From: an uncultured Ferrovibrio sp.
GTDB taxonomy: Bacteria; Pseudomonadota; Alphaproteobacteria; Ferrovibrionales; Ferrovibrionaceae
DNA length: 64,000 bases
Direction of reading: 5' to 3'
Assembly (NCBI RefSeq): GCF_937960835.1
Contig: NZ_CALGPC010000006.1
Location: 1 to 64,000 of the forward strand
Shown here piece after piece: positions 35,273 to 45,421 of the stretch (position 1 is the first letter of the stretch; each line of letters opens with the position of its first letter). The translations under genes were made by a program, and so were the position numbers. Below the pieces are notes generated by a model. The model ran no database searches, was not told where the DNA came from, and saw only the letters and a program-made list of their open reading frames with translations.

Positions 35273-35612
35273 GCGGCGCTCTGGCGCGCCCCGAAGGCTG
35301 GGTGCCCAGGCCGGCCACGCCATGGCTGGCGCCGGGGACCGCAAGGCCGGACTGGGTGATGAAATAGGTCAGGATGGCGCTGCGGATCCGCGAGGTCAGG
35401 GTCTTCTCCCGCCGGGCCGGGTCGCGGTCGATCATCGAGGCGAAAACGTGGCGGTCGATTCCCTCGATCTCGCAGATCGCGTCGAGAGCCGCCCATTCAA
35501 GCTGCTCCAGCCGGATACTGGTGCGGCCGCGGTCCAGGCGCAGATTGCGCGTCACCAGACTTGATCCGTCAGACGGGTATGCGTTGTGCTGTGGGTGTCG
35601 TGTCACGGGCAT
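35226..35612 (-). CDS. Ribbon-helix-helix DNA-binding protein (RHH_4 type)
   Basis: About 128 aa. The core (about 20-85) reads SLVTRNLRLDRGRTSIRLEQ, then EWAALDAICEIEG and TSRIRSAILTYF. A beta-strand plus two helices of this sort defines the alphaproteobacterial RHH_4 family, which binds DNA as dimers. The C-terminal ~40 residues look disordered. The start at 35612 (MPVTRHP) is chosen because the longer frame reads through an AT-rich promoter. That start codon lies inside a palindrome (35600-35617), suggesting autoregulation. Confidence 0.78.
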   Translation of the reverse strand: MPVTRHPQHNAYPSDGSSLVTRNLRLDRGRTSIRLEQLEWAALDAICEIEGIDRHVFASMIDRDPARREKTLTSRIRSAILTYFITQSGLAVPGASHGVAGLGTQPSGRARAPLTTARTASELEDSRS

Positions 35613-35666
35613 GACACAACCAATAATAGCTCTTGTTGAAATGTTCAAATAAAAAGGTTGTATAAT
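35600..35666. promoter_or_regulatory. AT-rich control region with two palindromes
   Basis: GTGTCA (35600-35605) and TGACAC (35612-35617) flank a 6-bp spacer over the RHH start codon. TTGAA-ATG-TTCAA (35636-35648) is a second palindrome 19 bp on. On the plus strand TATAAT sits at 35661-35666, 19 bp after TTGAAA; on the minus strand TATTAT lies just upstream of the RHH start. The region is markedly AT-rich against its surroundings. Confidence 0.5.
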
Positions 35667-35738
35667 GCAGGGAAATTGACTCGGATGGTTGTGGCCAATC
35701 CACCCTCTGGTAGTGTTCCAGGCCATCGGCCTGCCGGA

Positions 35739-36032
35739 TCAGGGCGCGCTTTGGCGCTGGTTTTCCTCCGGTGTCAGGGCGGTGATTGCCAGCGCATGGA
35801 TGCCGCCGGCCATTTCCTCGGCCAGGATCTGGTAGACCAGCCGCTGGCGCTGCAGGCGGGGCAGACCCTCAAAACGGGCGGAGACGACGGTCAGCAGGAA
35901 ATGGGTCTCCCCCGGCGGCAGGCCCTTCATGGCTGCATGGCCGGCATGGCGGGCCGAGTCGTCGACAAGGTCCAGCCGCTCCGGCGCCAGGGCGGCGGTC
36001 AGTTTGGCCTGGATGCGCTCTGCCATCGACAT
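35739..36032 (-). CDS. bolA: BolA family protein
   Basis: The 97-aa protein has a class II KH-like fold. The conserved VDDSARHAGH carries the helix and His ligands, and FEGLPRLQRQRLVYQIL precedes GGIHALAITALTPEE. Alphaproteobacterial BolA partners monothiol glutaredoxin in Fe-S handling and also acts in stress and iron signalling. The start (MSMAERI) fits the family. It is divergent from the DnaJ-domain gene, a conserved pairing. Confidence 0.94.
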   Translation of the reverse strand: MSMAERIQAKLTAALAPERLDLVDDSARHAGHAAMKGLPPGETHFLLTVVSARFEGLPRLQRQRLVYQILAEEMAGGIHALAITALTPEENQRQSAP

Positions 36033-36137
36033 GACGAATACTCCTGCGGGGCTTACGAAAAATGCATGTCCGACGCAGGGTAGGACAGCACCTATTGCCT
36101 TGCCAGTGTCATGCCGCCGCCCCATACTTTCGCGGTT

Positions 36138-36752
36138 ATGACAAGAGCCCGTTCCGCCAACCAGAAAGTCTTCCTCGATCTTGCCGCCGAGGCGGCCTTC
36201 GGCCGCAGCCAGGCGCGCCGCTGCGACCATCCGGGATGCAGCGAGGAGGGTGCATTTCCGGCCCCGAAAAGCCGGGAACCCCGTGACGGGCGGTGGTATT
36301 TCTGCATGACCCATGTCCGCCAGTACAATGCCGGCTGGGACTTCTTCCGGGGCATGAGCGCGGCGGAAATCGAACGCTACCAGCGCCAGGACATGCTGGG
36401 GCACCGGCCGACCTGGCGGATGGGAACCAAGCCGCAGCGGGAAGAGCCTCAGGTCTGGGTCAAGGACGATCTCGGCATCCTGGCCGATGTCGGGATCAGC
36501 CTGGGCGCCGGGCGGCGGAAATCGAAGGCCGAGCTGCAATTGCAGCCGGCGGAACGCGAAGCCATGATCACGCTTGGCTTCGATCTGGACAAGGTGGTGT
36601 TGCCGTTGCGAAAAGCCGACATCAAGGCCCAGTACAAGATGATGGCCAAGCGGTATCATCCCGATACCAATGGTGGCGACCGCGCCGCCGAGGAAAGGCT
36701 GAAAAGCATCAACCAAGCCTATGCCTTCCTGCAATCGCGCGGTTATACTTGA
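36138..36752 (+). CDS. DnaJ-domain protein (alphaproteobacterial type)
   Basis: About 204 aa. The C-terminal J domain (about 145-200) has LPLRKADIKAQYKMMAKRYH and the essential HPD tripeptide in RYHPDTNGGD. The N-terminal half holds a Cys/His set (RRCDHPGCSEEGAFPAP and WYFCMTHV), a likely zinc knot. RQYNAGWDFFRGMS follows, typical of this family. It would stimulate Hsp70 (DnaK) on specific clients, which are unknown. An ATG 27 bp upstream is an alternative start. It precedes cobS and cobT. Confidence 0.9.
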   Translation: MTRARSANQKVFLDLAAEAAFGRSQARRCDHPGCSEEGAFPAPKSREPRDGRWYFCMTHVRQYNAGWDFFRGMSAAEIERYQRQDMLGHRPTWRMGTKPQREEPQVWVKDDLGILADVGISLGAGRRKSKAELQLQPAEREAMITLGFDLDKVVLPLRKADIKAQYKMMAKRYHPDTNGGDRAAEERLKSINQAYAFLQSRGYT

Positions 36753-36808
36753 GGCGATTGAGATCCAGGCTGACCAACTTTTAGCCCAAAAAGACCTTCG
36801 AGAGTGAG

Positions 36809-37810
36809 ATGACGGCCCTCCAGACCAAGTCCATTTCCGCGCCGGCTACCGACATGCCGGACATCACCGTTTCCGTGCGCGACGTGTTCGGCATCGAGAG
36901 CGACATGAAGGTGCCTGCCTTCAGCCAGCCGACCGAGCATGTGCCGGATCTCGATCCGACCTATCGTTTCGACCGCGAGACCACGCTCGCGATCCTGGCG
37001 GGCTTTGCCTATAACCGCCGCGTGATGGTGCAGGGCTATCACGGCACCGGCAAATCGACGCATATCGAGCAGGTCGCCGCGCGGCTCAACTGGCCCTGCG
37101 TGCGCGTCAATCTCGACAGCCATATCAGCCGTATCGATCTCGTCGGCAAGGACGCCATCGTGCTGCGCGACGGCAAGCAGGTCACCGAGTTCCGCGAAGG
37201 CATCCTGCCCTGGGCGCTGCAGTCGCCGGTGGCTCTGGTGTTCGACGAATACGACGCCGGCCGCCCGGACGTGATGTTCGTGATCCAGCGCGTGCTGGAA
37301 GTCGAAGGCAAGCTCACGCTGCTTGATCAGAACCGCGTGATCCGCCCGCACAAGGCGTTCCGCCTGTTCGCCACGGCGAACACCGTCGGCCTGGGCGATA
37401 CCAGCGGGCTCTATCACGGCACCCAGCAGATCAACCAGGGCCAGATGGACCGCTGGAGCATCGTGACCACGCTGAATTACCTGCCGGCCGAGGACGAAGT
37501 GGCCATCGTGCTGGCCAAGTCGCCCAGCTATGCCGGCGAGCAGGGCAAGAAGACGATCCAGAACATGGTGGCGGTGGCCGATCTGACGCGCGCCGGCTTC
37601 ATCAACGGCGATATCTCCACCGTGATGAGCCCGCGTACGGTGATCACCTGGGCCGAGAATGCCCGTATCTTCGGCAGCGTCGGCTTTGCCTTCCGGCTGA
37701 CCTTCCTCAACAAATGCGACGAACTGGAGCGGCCGATGGTGGCTGAGTATTACCAGCGTTGCTTCGGCGAGGAATTGCCCGAGACCGCTGCCAAGGCCGA
37801 CCTTAACTAG
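36809..37810 (+). CDS. cobS: Cobaltochelatase subunit CobS
   Basis: The 333-aa AAA+ ATPase has Walker [14 protein letters not shown] and Walker [16 protein letters not shown]. The arginine finger/sensor region is in [15 protein letters not shown]. With CobT it forms the ATP-driven ring that supports CobN inserting Co2+ into hydrogenobyrinic acid a,c-diamide (aerobic cobalamin route). Length is standard. It precedes cobT by 18 bp. No cobN is in the window. No cobalamin riboswitch was seen upstream. Confidence 0.96.
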   Translation: MTALQTKSISAPATDMPDITVSVRDVFGIESDMKVPAFSQPTEHVPDLDPTYRFDRETTLAILAGFAYNRRVMVQGYHGTGKSTHIEQVAARLNWPCVRVNLDSHISRIDLVGKDAIVLRDGKQVTEFREGILPWALQSPVALVFDEYDAGRPDVMFVIQRVLEVEGKLTLLDQNRVIRPHKAFRLFATANTVGLGDTSGLYHGTQQINQGQMDRWSIVTTLNYLPAEDEVAIVLAKSPSYAGEQGKKTIQNMVAVADLTRAGFINGDISTVMSPRTVITWAENARIFGSVGFAFRLTFLNKCDELERPMVAEYYQRCFGEELPETAAKADLN

Positions 37811-37828
37811 CCGGCCGCGGCCATTGTC

Positions 37829-39700
37829 ATGGCGAAGCCGGAAAGCCCGATCGAACCTTTCAAGCGCGCATTGACCGCGGCGACGCGGGCGATTTCGCAT
37901 GATCGCGACCTGCAGGTCAGCTTCGGACCGGAAACGCCGGGCCTGCGCGGCAAGCGGGCGCGGTTGCCGGTGCCGGGACGAGACCTGCCGCCGGAGGAAG
38001 TGGCGCAGATCCGCGGGCTGGCCGATGCCATGGCGCTGCGGCTGCGCCATCACGACGATGCGCTGCATTCCAAGCTGCTGCCGCAGGGCGGCACCGCGCG
38101 GGCGGTGTTCGACGCGATCGAACAGGCCCGGGTGGAGGCGATCGGTGCCAACCGCATGGCCGGCGTGGCGAAAAATCTCGCCGCCGCGCTGGAAGACCGG
38201 TGCAAGAGCCGCGGCTATGCCAAGGTCAAAGACCGTTCCGAAGCGCCGCTCGCCGATGTGCTGGGCCTGATCGCACGCGAGCGCCTGACCGGCGAAGCCA
38301 TCCCCGAAGCGGCGCGCAAGATGGTCGCGCTGTGGCGCGACTGGATCGAGGAAAAGGGCGGCGAGGATCTCGATCGCCTGTTCGACGCCATCAACGACCA
38401 GCGCGCTTTCGCCAAGGTTGCCCGCAAGCTGATCCGCGATCTTGATCTTGCCGAGGATGAAGGCGGCGAGATGAATGATGAGGAAGAGGGCGAGGATCAG
38501 GACAGCCAGGGCCAGCAGCCGCAGAGCCAGTCCGACGGCCAGGAATCTGAACAGGGCGAAGCGGCCAGCAGCGGCATGGAGCAGGCCGATGCGGCCGATG
38601 CTGCCGGCGGCGAGGCTGTCGAGATGGAAGCCGAAGCCGGCATGGAGCAGGAGGCCGCCGGCTCAGGCGAGGAGGCCGGCAAGGGGCGCCGTCCGCCTTA
38701 TGCCGATCAGATGGGGCAGAACCGCGAGCCGACCTACAAGGCCTATACCAAGCAGTTCGACGAAGTGATCGACGCCGACGATCTTTGCGACAACGAGGAA
38801 CTGTCGCGCCTGCGTCATCATCTCGATCAGCAGCTCAGCCATTTGCAGTCGGTGGTCGGCAAGCTTGCCAACCGCCTGCAGCGTCGCCTGATGGCCAAGC
38901 AGTCGCGTTCCTGGTATTTTGATCTTGAAGAAGGCATCCTCGATGCCGCGCGGCTTGCCCGCGTCGTCGCCAATCCCACCTTGCCGCTGAGCTACAAGCA
39001 GGAAAGCGACACTGAATTCCGCGATACCGTCGTTTCGCTGCTGATCGACAATTCCGGTTCGATGCGCGGCCGTCCGATCACGGTTGCGGCGATGTGCGCC
39101 GACATTCTGGCCCGCACCCTGGAGCGCTGCGGCGTGAAGGTGGAGATCCTTGGTTTCACCACCCGCGCCTGGAAGGGCGGCCAGAGCCGCGAGAAGTGGC
39201 TTGCCGACAACAAGCCGCCGCATCCCGGACGGCTCAACGATCTGCGGCATATCATCTACAAGGCCGCCGATGCGCCCTGGCGCCGCGCGCGCCGCAATCT
39301 CGGCCTGATGCTGCGCGAGGGCCTGCTCAAGGAGAATATCGACGGCGAAGCGCTGATGTGGGCGCATGACCGGCTGCTGGCGCGGCCCGAACAGCGCCGC
39401 ATCCTGATGGTGATCTCTGACGGCGCGCCGGTCGACGATTCCACGCTTTCGGTCAATCCGGGCAATTACCTGGACCGCCATCTGCGCGAAGTGATCGAAT
39501 GGGTCGAAAAACGCTCGCCGGTGGAGCTGGTGGCGATCGGCATCGGCCATGACGTGACGCGCTACTACAAGCGTGCGGTGACCATTGTCGATGCCGAGCA
39601 GCTCGGCGGCGCCATGATGGACAAGCTGGCCGAGTTGTTCGACGAGACTCCGGCTGCGGCGCAGCCGACACGCCGCGGCGCCCGCCGCCGCGCCGCCTGA
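37829..39700 (+). CDS. cobT: Cobaltochelatase subunit CobT
   Basis: The 623-aa partner of CobS has an N-terminal helical domain, a ~90-residue acidic/Gln-rich linker (about 210-290; [19 protein letters not shown]) and a C-terminal VWA domain. The MIDAS motif is [14 protein letters not shown], with a further Asp in [12 protein letters not shown]. The MIDAS couples CobS hydrolysis to the CobN chelatase. Its C-terminal tail ([10 protein letters not shown]) is basic. Confidence 0.96.
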   Translation: MAKPESPIEPFKRALTAATRAISHDRDLQVSFGPETPGLRGKRARLPVPGRDLPPEEVAQIRGLADAMALRLRHHDDALHSKLLPQGGTARAVFDAIEQARVEAIGANRMAGVAKNLAAALEDRCKSRGYAKVKDRSEAPLADVLGLIARERLTGEAIPEAARKMVALWRDWIEEKGGEDLDRLFDAINDQRAFAKVARKLIRDLDLAEDEGGEMNDEEEGEDQDSQGQQPQSQSDGQESEQGEAASSGMEQADAADAAGGEAVEMEAEAGMEQEAAGSGEEAGKGRRPPYADQMGQNREPTYKAYTKQFDEVIDADDLCDNEELSRLRHHLDQQLSHLQSVVGKLANRLQRRLMAKQSRSWYFDLEEGILDAARLARVVANPTLPLSYKQESDTEFRDTVVSLLIDNSGSMRGRPITVAAMCADILARTLERCGVKVEILGFTTRAWKGGQSREKWLADNKPPHPGRLNDLRHIIYKAADAPWRRARRNLGLMLREGLLKENIDGEALMWAHDRLLARPEQRRILMVISDGAPVDDSTLSVNPGNYLDRHLREVIEWVEKRSPVELVAIGIGHDVTRYYKRAVTIVDAEQLGGAMMDKLAELFDETPAAAQPTRRGARRRAA

Positions 39701-39722
39701 GCAACGGGTTTAGTCCGGCTTT

Positions 39723-42700
39723 TCAGTTCAGCTTCTTCAGCGAGGCCAGCAGGTCATTCAGACCGGCCTTGGCCTTGTCGCTGAGTTTTTCCGCTTCGCC
39801 GGAATCTGACGCGCCGGCCCCCGTTCCTGCCTCAGGCTGAGTTGCGGAAGCTGCGCCGCCGGTTTCCCTGGCGCTGATCACGCGGTTCATGGCGGCGATC
39901 AGCTGCGGCAGGGCAATCGGCTTGGCGATGTAGTCGTTCATCCCTGCCGCAAGATAGGTCTCGCGGTCGCCCTCCATGGCATTGGCGGTGAGCGCGATGA
40001 TCGGGATCGTCGCGCAATCATGCGGCAGGCTGCGGATCGTCTGGGTCGCCTGGATGCCGTCCATCTCCGGCATCTGCACATCCATCAGCACCAGATCGTA
40101 GGGCATCTTCTGCACCTGCTCGCAGGCTTCGATGCCATTGGTGGCGACATCCACCTGATGACCCAGCTGGCGCAGCATCAGGCCGATCACCATCTGGTTC
40201 ACCTGATTGTCTTCCGCCACAAGGATGCGCATGGGTCGCCGGGTCGCCGGGCCCTTGTCAGCGGCCTGCGGGACGGTGGTGACCACCGGTTCGCCTTCTT
40301 GCAGAGTGACGCTGAACCAGAAGATGCTGCCTTCGCCTTCGACGCTTTCAACACCGACTTGTCCGCCCATCAGCTCGATGAGCTGCTTGGAAATGGCAAG
40401 ACCCAGTCCCGTGCCGCCGAAACGCCGCGCAATCGAGCTGTCAGCCTGCGTGAACCGGCCAAACAGGTTCTTCAGCTTGTCCTGCGCAATACCGATGCCG
40501 GTATCGCAGACCCGCACCGTCAGTTTGTAGGCATTGTCGGGCTGCCGCGAGGTTTCGACCAGGATTTCGATATTGCCGCGGTCGGTGAACTTGATCGCAT
40601 TGCCGAGCAGGTTGAACAGAACCTGGCGCAGGCGGCCCGGATCTCCTTTCAGGAAACGCGGCATGTCGGGCGGCAGGCGGCTCTGAAGCCGCAGGCCCTT
40701 CATCACCGCGCGCGGATTCATCATCGAAATCGCGCTCTCGATCAGTTGCGGCAGATCGAAATCGATATGCTCCAGATCGATGCGGCCGGCTTCCAGCTTG
40801 GAGAAGTCGAGGATGTCGTTGATCAGGGTCAGCAGATGCTCGGCCGATTCACGCGCCGTGGTGACGAGCTTGTTCTGCTGCGGCGACAGCTTGGTGTTCA
40901 GCAGGAGGCCGATGGTACCCAGAACGCCGTTCATCGGCGTGCGGATCTCGTGGCTCATCATGGCGAGGAATTCGGATTTCGCCCGGCTGGCCGCTTCGGC
41001 GCGGTCTTTTTCGATGGCGAAGCGATCCGCCAGTTCGCGCAGCTGGAAGGCCTGCTGCTCGACCTGCCGGTTGGCGGCTTCCAGCTCGGCGACATGGCGC
41101 TCCAGCGCGGCCTGCTGTTCCTTCAGCGGCGTGATGTCGCGCGCGATGCTGACGATGCCGCCATCGGCGGTGCGCTGTTCCTGCACCAGCAGCCAGCGGC
41201 CTTCGGCGGTCAGCCGCTCGAGGACCGGACCGGGATTGCGGTGCGCTTCGAGGCGCTCGGCAATCCAGGCTTCGGGGTCGCCGGAAATCACGAACTGGTC
41301 GGTGGCGAGGCCGTGGCGCAGGGTATCTTCGAAAGTAAGGCCGGGCCGGAGATAGCCGACCATTTGCGGGTAGTAGTCGAGAATCCGCTGGTTGAACAGC
41401 ACCACGCGGTCGTTCTTGTCGTAGAGAATGAAGGCTTCGGTGATCGCATCGATGCCGTCGCGCAGCTGGCGTTCGGCGCGCTTGATCGCGGTGATATCCG
41501 TGCCGATGCCGACCGTGCCGCCATCGGCGGTCCGCTCCTCGCGCAGCAGAATCCAGCGGCCGTCGGCCAGGCGGCGCTCGATCGGCCCGCCCGGGTCGCG
41601 GTGGCTGGCGATCCGGTCGGCGATCCAGCGTTCGGGATCGACGCCGCTGGCAATGAAGACGCCGCGCTCCACGCCGGTGCGCAGCAGTTCTTCGAAGGTG
41701 ACGCCCGGCCGGATGATGTCAGCCAGTTTCCAGTAATAGGCGACGAAGCGCTGGTTGAAGAGCACCACGCGATCGGTCTGATCGTACAGGACGAAGGCTT
41801 CGTTAATCGACGAGATCGCGTCGCGCAGGCGCTGCTCGGCCTTCTTCAGGTCGCTGATGTCGCCGACGATGGAGATCACGCCGCCATCGGCGGTGCGGTG
41901 ACGCTGGATGCGCAGCCAGCGCCCGGGATAGACCTCGGCATCGATGGGCCTGCCCGACGGATTCCAGAAGTCCTGCCGCAGCGTTTCCAGGAACTGATCG
42001 AGATCGAGGTTTGGCGAGACGCGCTGGCGTAGCTCTCTGGCAACGCGCAGCTCGTCATCGATATGGCTGCCGACCTTGACCCGCTCCGGGCTCTGTCCGG
42101 TCAATTCGTAGAAGTGCCGGTTGATCAGCACGAGATAGCCGTCGCGGTCGTAGAGTGCAAAACCTTCGGTCAGCGCATCAATGGCATCGCGCAGGCGCTG
42201 CTCCGCCAGCTTGAGGTCGGTGATGTCGGAGAAGACGCTGATGATGCCGCCGTTGGAGGTCCGACGGCGCGTCGTGCGTACCCATTTTCCCGTCGTATAG
42301 GATACGTCGACCGGCTTGCCGGTGGGATTGCGGAAATCATTCCGTATGGCCTCGGCAAAGGCGCTGACATCGAAGTCTGGTGTCTGCGCCTTGCGCCGCT
42401 CGACCAGCACATCGATCACGTCTTCGAAGGTCTTGCCCGGGTGGATACGCTCCGGATCGTGCTCGGTGACCTCGTAGAAGCGCTGGTTCACCCGGATGAT
42501 GCGCTCGGCCGCATCGTAAAGCACGATGCCGTCGCTGATGCTGGAGAAGGCGTCGATCAGGATCTGCTCGGCCTGCTTGAGGTCGGAGATGTCGGAAACC
42601 ATGCTGATGACGCCGCCATCGCCGGTGCGGTGGCGTACGCTGCGCAGCCAGAAGCCCGGCCGCGGCTCGACATCGAAGGGCTGTCCGCTGGGATCGCTGA

Positions 42701-43919
42701 AATCCTTCCGCAGTTCCGCGACATAGCGGAGTACGTCGTCCTCGCGCCCCTGCCGCCGGTCCGACGCCGCGATATGGGAGAGAATCTCCTCGTGGTTGGT
42801 GCCGGGCTTCACCGTCGCCGGATCGTGGCCGGTCAGCGCGTAATAGCGGCGGTTGACCATGATGAGGTCACCATTAGGGCCGAACAGCGCGAAACCTTCC
42901 GCCAGCGCCTCGATGGCATCGCGCAGACGCTGCTCGGCGGCACGGGTGCGCCTGATCTGGTGCTGCAGGACGAGGAGGAACAAGCCGGAGGCGGCCGCCG
43001 CGACGCAGAAGGCGATCAGGTTGAAGGACAGGTTCTTGCGCCAATCGGCCAGAATGTTTTCAACCGAAATGCCGGCCGTCACCACCAGAGGATAGCCGTC
43101 GACGCGGCGGAACGCGATGTAGCGGGGCGTTTCATCCGGAACGGTATCCGACAGATAAAGGCCGTTCTCAGCGGTGGCGAATTCCGGGTGCAGGATGCGG
43201 GCTTCCAGCATCGCGGTTTCGCCTGAGGGACCGGCTTCGGGAATGCGGGCCAGCCGGTTGCCGTTTTCATGCAGCAGCGCCAGCGAATTGCCGGGCGCGA
43301 TCAGCGCCTCGCGATAGAAGGCGATGAAATAATCCGGATCGATGGCTGCGGAGATGACGCCGCCAAAACTGCCATCCGGCCTGGTGAACCGGCGGCTGAG
43401 GCTGATTGCCCATTTTCCGCTGCGACGGCTGATGGTCGGTTCGCCGACGAACAGGCCGCCATGGCCATCGCGCGCATGCGCCAGGAAATATTCACGGTCG
43501 GAGCCGTTGAAGCTGCCCGGTGCATTGCCTGCGCTATCGATGATTAAATCGCCATTGGCATCCAGCACCAGATAGGCACGAAGCTGCGGCAATTCCGAAA
43601 GCCGCGCATTCATTCGCAGTCGCACCGCCGACAGATCGCCAGCGTCGGTGCTGGGCATGCTGCTCAGTGTCTCGGAGAAATTCTGCAGGAATATGTCAAC
43701 GGCCGAAAATGTGCGGCCGGCATGTTCGTCCAGCACCGTTGCAAGCGAGCGCGCTGTCGCTTGCCCTGCGTCAATCTCGTCGTGATACTGACGATAGAGC
43801 TGCAAGCCGAGAATGCCGGCGAGCAGAAGCAGCAGGCCGCCGACGAACAGGGCCGGGGCGATGTTCCCGGCGGATCGGGACTTGCCGGCCGATGGCCGGG
43901 CTGCGGTTCCAATGAGCAT
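39723..43919 (-). CDS. Hybrid sensor histidine kinase with five tandem PAS domains
   Basis: 1398 aa. A membrane helix (about 22-44), a periplasmic dCache-type sensor (about 45-295; FVGEPTISRRSGKWAISLSR) and a second helix (about 298-320) come first. Five PAS_7-like domains of ~121 aa follow (331-453, 454-574, 575-696, 697-817, 818-938), then a coiled coil. HisKA has His990 in MMSHEIRTPMNG; HATPase_c has NAIKFTDRG, DTGIGI and GGTGLGL. The receiver (about 1230-1345) has Asp1280 in LVLMDVQMPEMDG. The Ala-rich C terminus resembles a degenerate Hpt region but lacks an evident His. The partner and signal are unknown. It converges with cobT. Confidence 0.93.
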   Translation of the reverse strand: MLIGTAARPSAGKSRSAGNIAPALFVGGLLLLLAGILGLQLYRQYHDEIDAGQATARSLATVLDEHAGRTFSAVDIFLQNFSETLSSMPSTDAGDLSAVRLRMNARLSELPQLRAYLVLDANGDLIIDSAGNAPGSFNGSDREYFLAHARDGHGGLFVGEPTISRRSGKWAISLSRRFTRPDGSFGGVISAAIDPDYFIAFYREALIAPGNSLALLHENGNRLARIPEAGPSGETAMLEARILHPEFATAENGLYLSDTVPDETPRYIAFRRVDGYPLVVTAGISVENILADWRKNLSFNLIAFCVAAAASGLFLLVLQHQIRRTRAAEQRLRDAIEALAEGFALFGPNGDLIMVNRRYYALTGHDPATVKPGTNHEEILSHIAASDRRQGREDDVLRYVAELRKDFSDPSGQPFDVEPRPGFWLRSVRHRTGDGGVISMVSDISDLKQAEQILIDAFSSISDGIVLYDAAERIIRVNQRFYEVTEHDPERIHPGKTFEDVIDVLVERRKAQTPDFDVSAFAEAIRNDFRNPTGKPVDVSYTTGKWVRTTRRRTSNGGIISVFSDITDLKLAEQRLRDAIDALTEGFALYDRDGYLVLINRHFYELTGQSPERVKVGSHIDDELRVARELRQRVSPNLDLDQFLETLRQDFWNPSGRPIDAEVYPGRWLRIQRHRTADGGVISIVGDISDLKKAEQRLRDAISSINEAFVLYDQTDRVVLFNQRFVAYYWKLADIIRPGVTFEELLRTGVERGVFIASGVDPERWIADRIASHRDPGGPIERRLADGRWILLREERTADGGTVGIGTDITAIKRAERQLRDGIDAITEAFILYDKNDRVVLFNQRILDYYPQMVGYLRPGLTFEDTLRHGLATDQFVISGDPEAWIAERLEAHRNPGPVLERLTAEGRWLLVQEQRTADGGIVSIARDITPLKEQQAALERHVAELEAANRQVEQQAFQLRELADRFAIEKDRAEAASRAKSEFLAMMSHEIRTPMNGVLGTIGLLLNTKLSPQQNKLVTTARESAEHLLTLINDILDFSKLEAGRIDLEHIDFDLPQLIESAISMMNPRAVMKGLRLQSRLPPDMPRFLKGDPGRLRQVLFNLLGNAIKFTDRGNIEILVETSRQPDNAYKLTVRVCDTGIGIAQDKLKNLFGRFTQADSSIARRFGGTGLGLAISKQLIELMGGQVGVESVEGEGSIFWFSVTLQEGEPVVTTVPQAADKGPATRRPMRILVAEDNQVNQMVIGLMLRQLGHQVDVATNGIEACEQVQKMPYDLVLMDVQMPEMDGIQATQTIRSLPHDCATIPIIALTANAMEGDRETYLAAGMNDYIAKPIALPQLIAAMNRVISARETGGAASATQPEAGTGAGASDSGEAEKLSDKAKAGLNDLLASLKKLN

Positions 43920-43960
43920 GCGGTGCCGCTGCTATGGTGTCAGAAAGGGAAGCATACCGG

Positions 43961-44974
43961 ATGGATCAGCGGCAACAAGGCCGAGTATGGCGCAACGCTG
44001 TTTTCAAGTTCATTTTCCTAATCGCCGCGCTGGCCGTTCCGATGGCGGTCCCGGCAGCGGCGCAGCCCGCACCGGAACGGCCGGTGACGGTGCGCAGCGC
44101 GGAACTGGAGCTTAATCCCGAACAGCCGGATCAGCGCCGGCTCGGCAGCCTGCATTATCTGGGCGGACTGATCCTGGCGGCCGATGACGACACTTTCGGC
44201 GGTTATTCGGGCATGGAGGTTGATCCCGACGGCAAGGGCCTGTGGGCGATTTCCGATCTCGGTCACTGGCTGCGCCTCGATTTCACGCTGGACGATAACG
44301 GCCTGCCCAGGGGCGTCGCGTCCGCGCGCCTTTTGCCACTGAACGATGCCGAAGGCCGGCCGCTGGAGCGCAAGCGCGATAGCGATGCCGAGGCGCTGCG
44401 CCGCGGCGTGGATGGCAAATGGCTGGTCGCGTTCGAGCGTTCGCACCGCATCTGGAGCTATGCCGAGCCGGGCGGCGTGGCGGCCAGCGCGCTGCCATTG
44501 CCGCCGGCTGTTGCGGATCAGCCGGCGAATGGCGGCATCGAAGCGATGGCGGTGCTGCCCGATGGCAGCCTGCTGCTGCTGAGCGAGGAGCATATGTTCG
44601 GCCAAGACAACGCCGCCTGGCTGTGGCGGGACGGGCGCTGGCACGATCGCCTCTGGCCGGTCAGCGGCGACTTCCATCCGACCGATGCGACAGCCTTGCC
44701 CAATGGCGATGTGATCGTGCTGGAGCGCTACTACACGCCGTTCGTCGGGCCGAAGGCGCGGCTGAAGCGCCTGCCGGCAGCGGGGCTTGCCGATACGCGG
44801 CTGAAGCCGGAAACCTTGGCCGAATGGGCGCGGCCGGTTTCGGTCGACAATATGGAAGCGTTGGATGCGCGCCGCGCCGCCGATGGCTCAACCTGGCTTT
44901 ACGTGATGTCGGATGACAACCGTAACCGGTTGCAGCGCATGCTGCTGATGATCTTCCGCCTTGATCCGCGCTGA
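43961..44974 (+). CDS. Secreted esterase-like/phytase-like protein (PF13449 type)
   Basis: The 337-aa protein is exported: basic start MDQRQQGRVWRNAVFKFIF, hydrophobic core, cleavage near PAAAQ. The mature part is a beta-propeller-like 'esterase-like activity of phytase' domain: YSGMEVDPDGKGLWAISD, NGGIEAMAVLPDGSLLLLSE and VIVLERYYTPFVGPKARL, ending MSDDNRNRLQRMLLMIFRL. The biochemical role of the family is poorly defined. ATG 43961 with GGAAG upstream is preferred over 43934. It is divergent from the kinase gene by 41 bp. Confidence 0.82.
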   Translation: MDQRQQGRVWRNAVFKFIFLIAALAVPMAVPAAAQPAPERPVTVRSAELELNPEQPDQRRLGSLHYLGGLILAADDDTFGGYSGMEVDPDGKGLWAISDLGHWLRLDFTLDDNGLPRGVASARLLPLNDAEGRPLERKRDSDAEALRRGVDGKWLVAFERSHRIWSYAEPGGVAASALPLPPAVADQPANGGIEAMAVLPDGSLLLLSEEHMFGQDNAAWLWRDGRWHDRLWPVSGDFHPTDATALPNGDVIVLERYYTPFVGPKARLKRLPAAGLADTRLKPETLAEWARPVSVDNMEALDARRAADGSTWLYVMSDDNRNRLQRMLLMIFRLDPR

Positions 44975-45010
44975 CGCATTGCATTGCAGCGGTAACGCAA
45001 AAACGCCGAC

Positions 45011-45036
45011 GCCCGCCGGCATTGCTGCCGGCGGGC
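45011..45036 (-). terminator. Terminator after rpmB
   Basis: GCCCGCCGGCA (45011-45021), loop TTGC, TGCCGGCGGGC (45026-45036) is a perfect 11-bp stem. Read on the minus strand it is followed after 7 bases by TTTTT, placing it 37 bp past the rpmB stop. It also faces the end of the phytase-like gene and may serve both. Confidence 0.85.
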
Positions 45037-45073
45037 GCCGTAGAAACAGGAAAGCGCGGTTGAGCGTGTAGGC

Positions 45074-45376
45074 TTAGGCAGCCTGGCTCTGCTTGGCCGC
45101 CAGCGCCTTCTTGATCTTGCGCTTCAGGACCTTCGCCTCGTCCGAGAGGAGGGTGTCCTTGGTCTTCAGCAGCCAGTTGTCGATGCCGCCGTTATGCTCG
45201 ACCGAGCGCAGGCCATGGCTGGAGACGCGCAGCCGCACGTTCTGGCCGAGCGCCTCGCTGATCAGCGTGACGACCTTCAGGTTCGGCAGGAACCGGCGCC
45301 GGGTCTTGTTGTTGGCGTGGCTCACATTGTTTCCGGTCCGAACGCCCTTGCCGGTCACTTCGCAACGACGAGCCAT
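45074..45376 (-). CDS. rpmB: 50S ribosomal protein L28
   Basis: The 100-aa protein opens [20 protein letters not shown] and continues [31 protein letters not shown]. The C-terminal tail is lysine-rich. Alphaproteobacterial L28 is of this longer form. An almost consensus promoter lies 46-74 bp upstream and a terminator downstream, so it is a single-gene unit. Confidence 0.97.
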   Translation of the reverse strand: MARRCEVTGKGVRTGNNVSHANNKTRRRFLPNLKVVTLISEALGQNVRLRVSSHGLRSVEHNGGIDNWLLKTKDTLLSDEAKVLKRKIKKALAAKQSQAA

Positions 45377-45421
45377 GGTAAACCTCTTAGACTTTCAGTG
45401 TTTCTGCAAAATTGGCGGCCG

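Noticed and set aside
35636..35648. FNR/FixK box
   Set aside because: TTGA and TCAA are 5 bp apart; the FNR/FixK site needs 6. Kept only as a palindrome.
40020..42032. 670-codon frame antisense to the hybrid kinase
   Set aside because: Shadow of the PAS repeats; its own repeats follow the sense gene's repeats.
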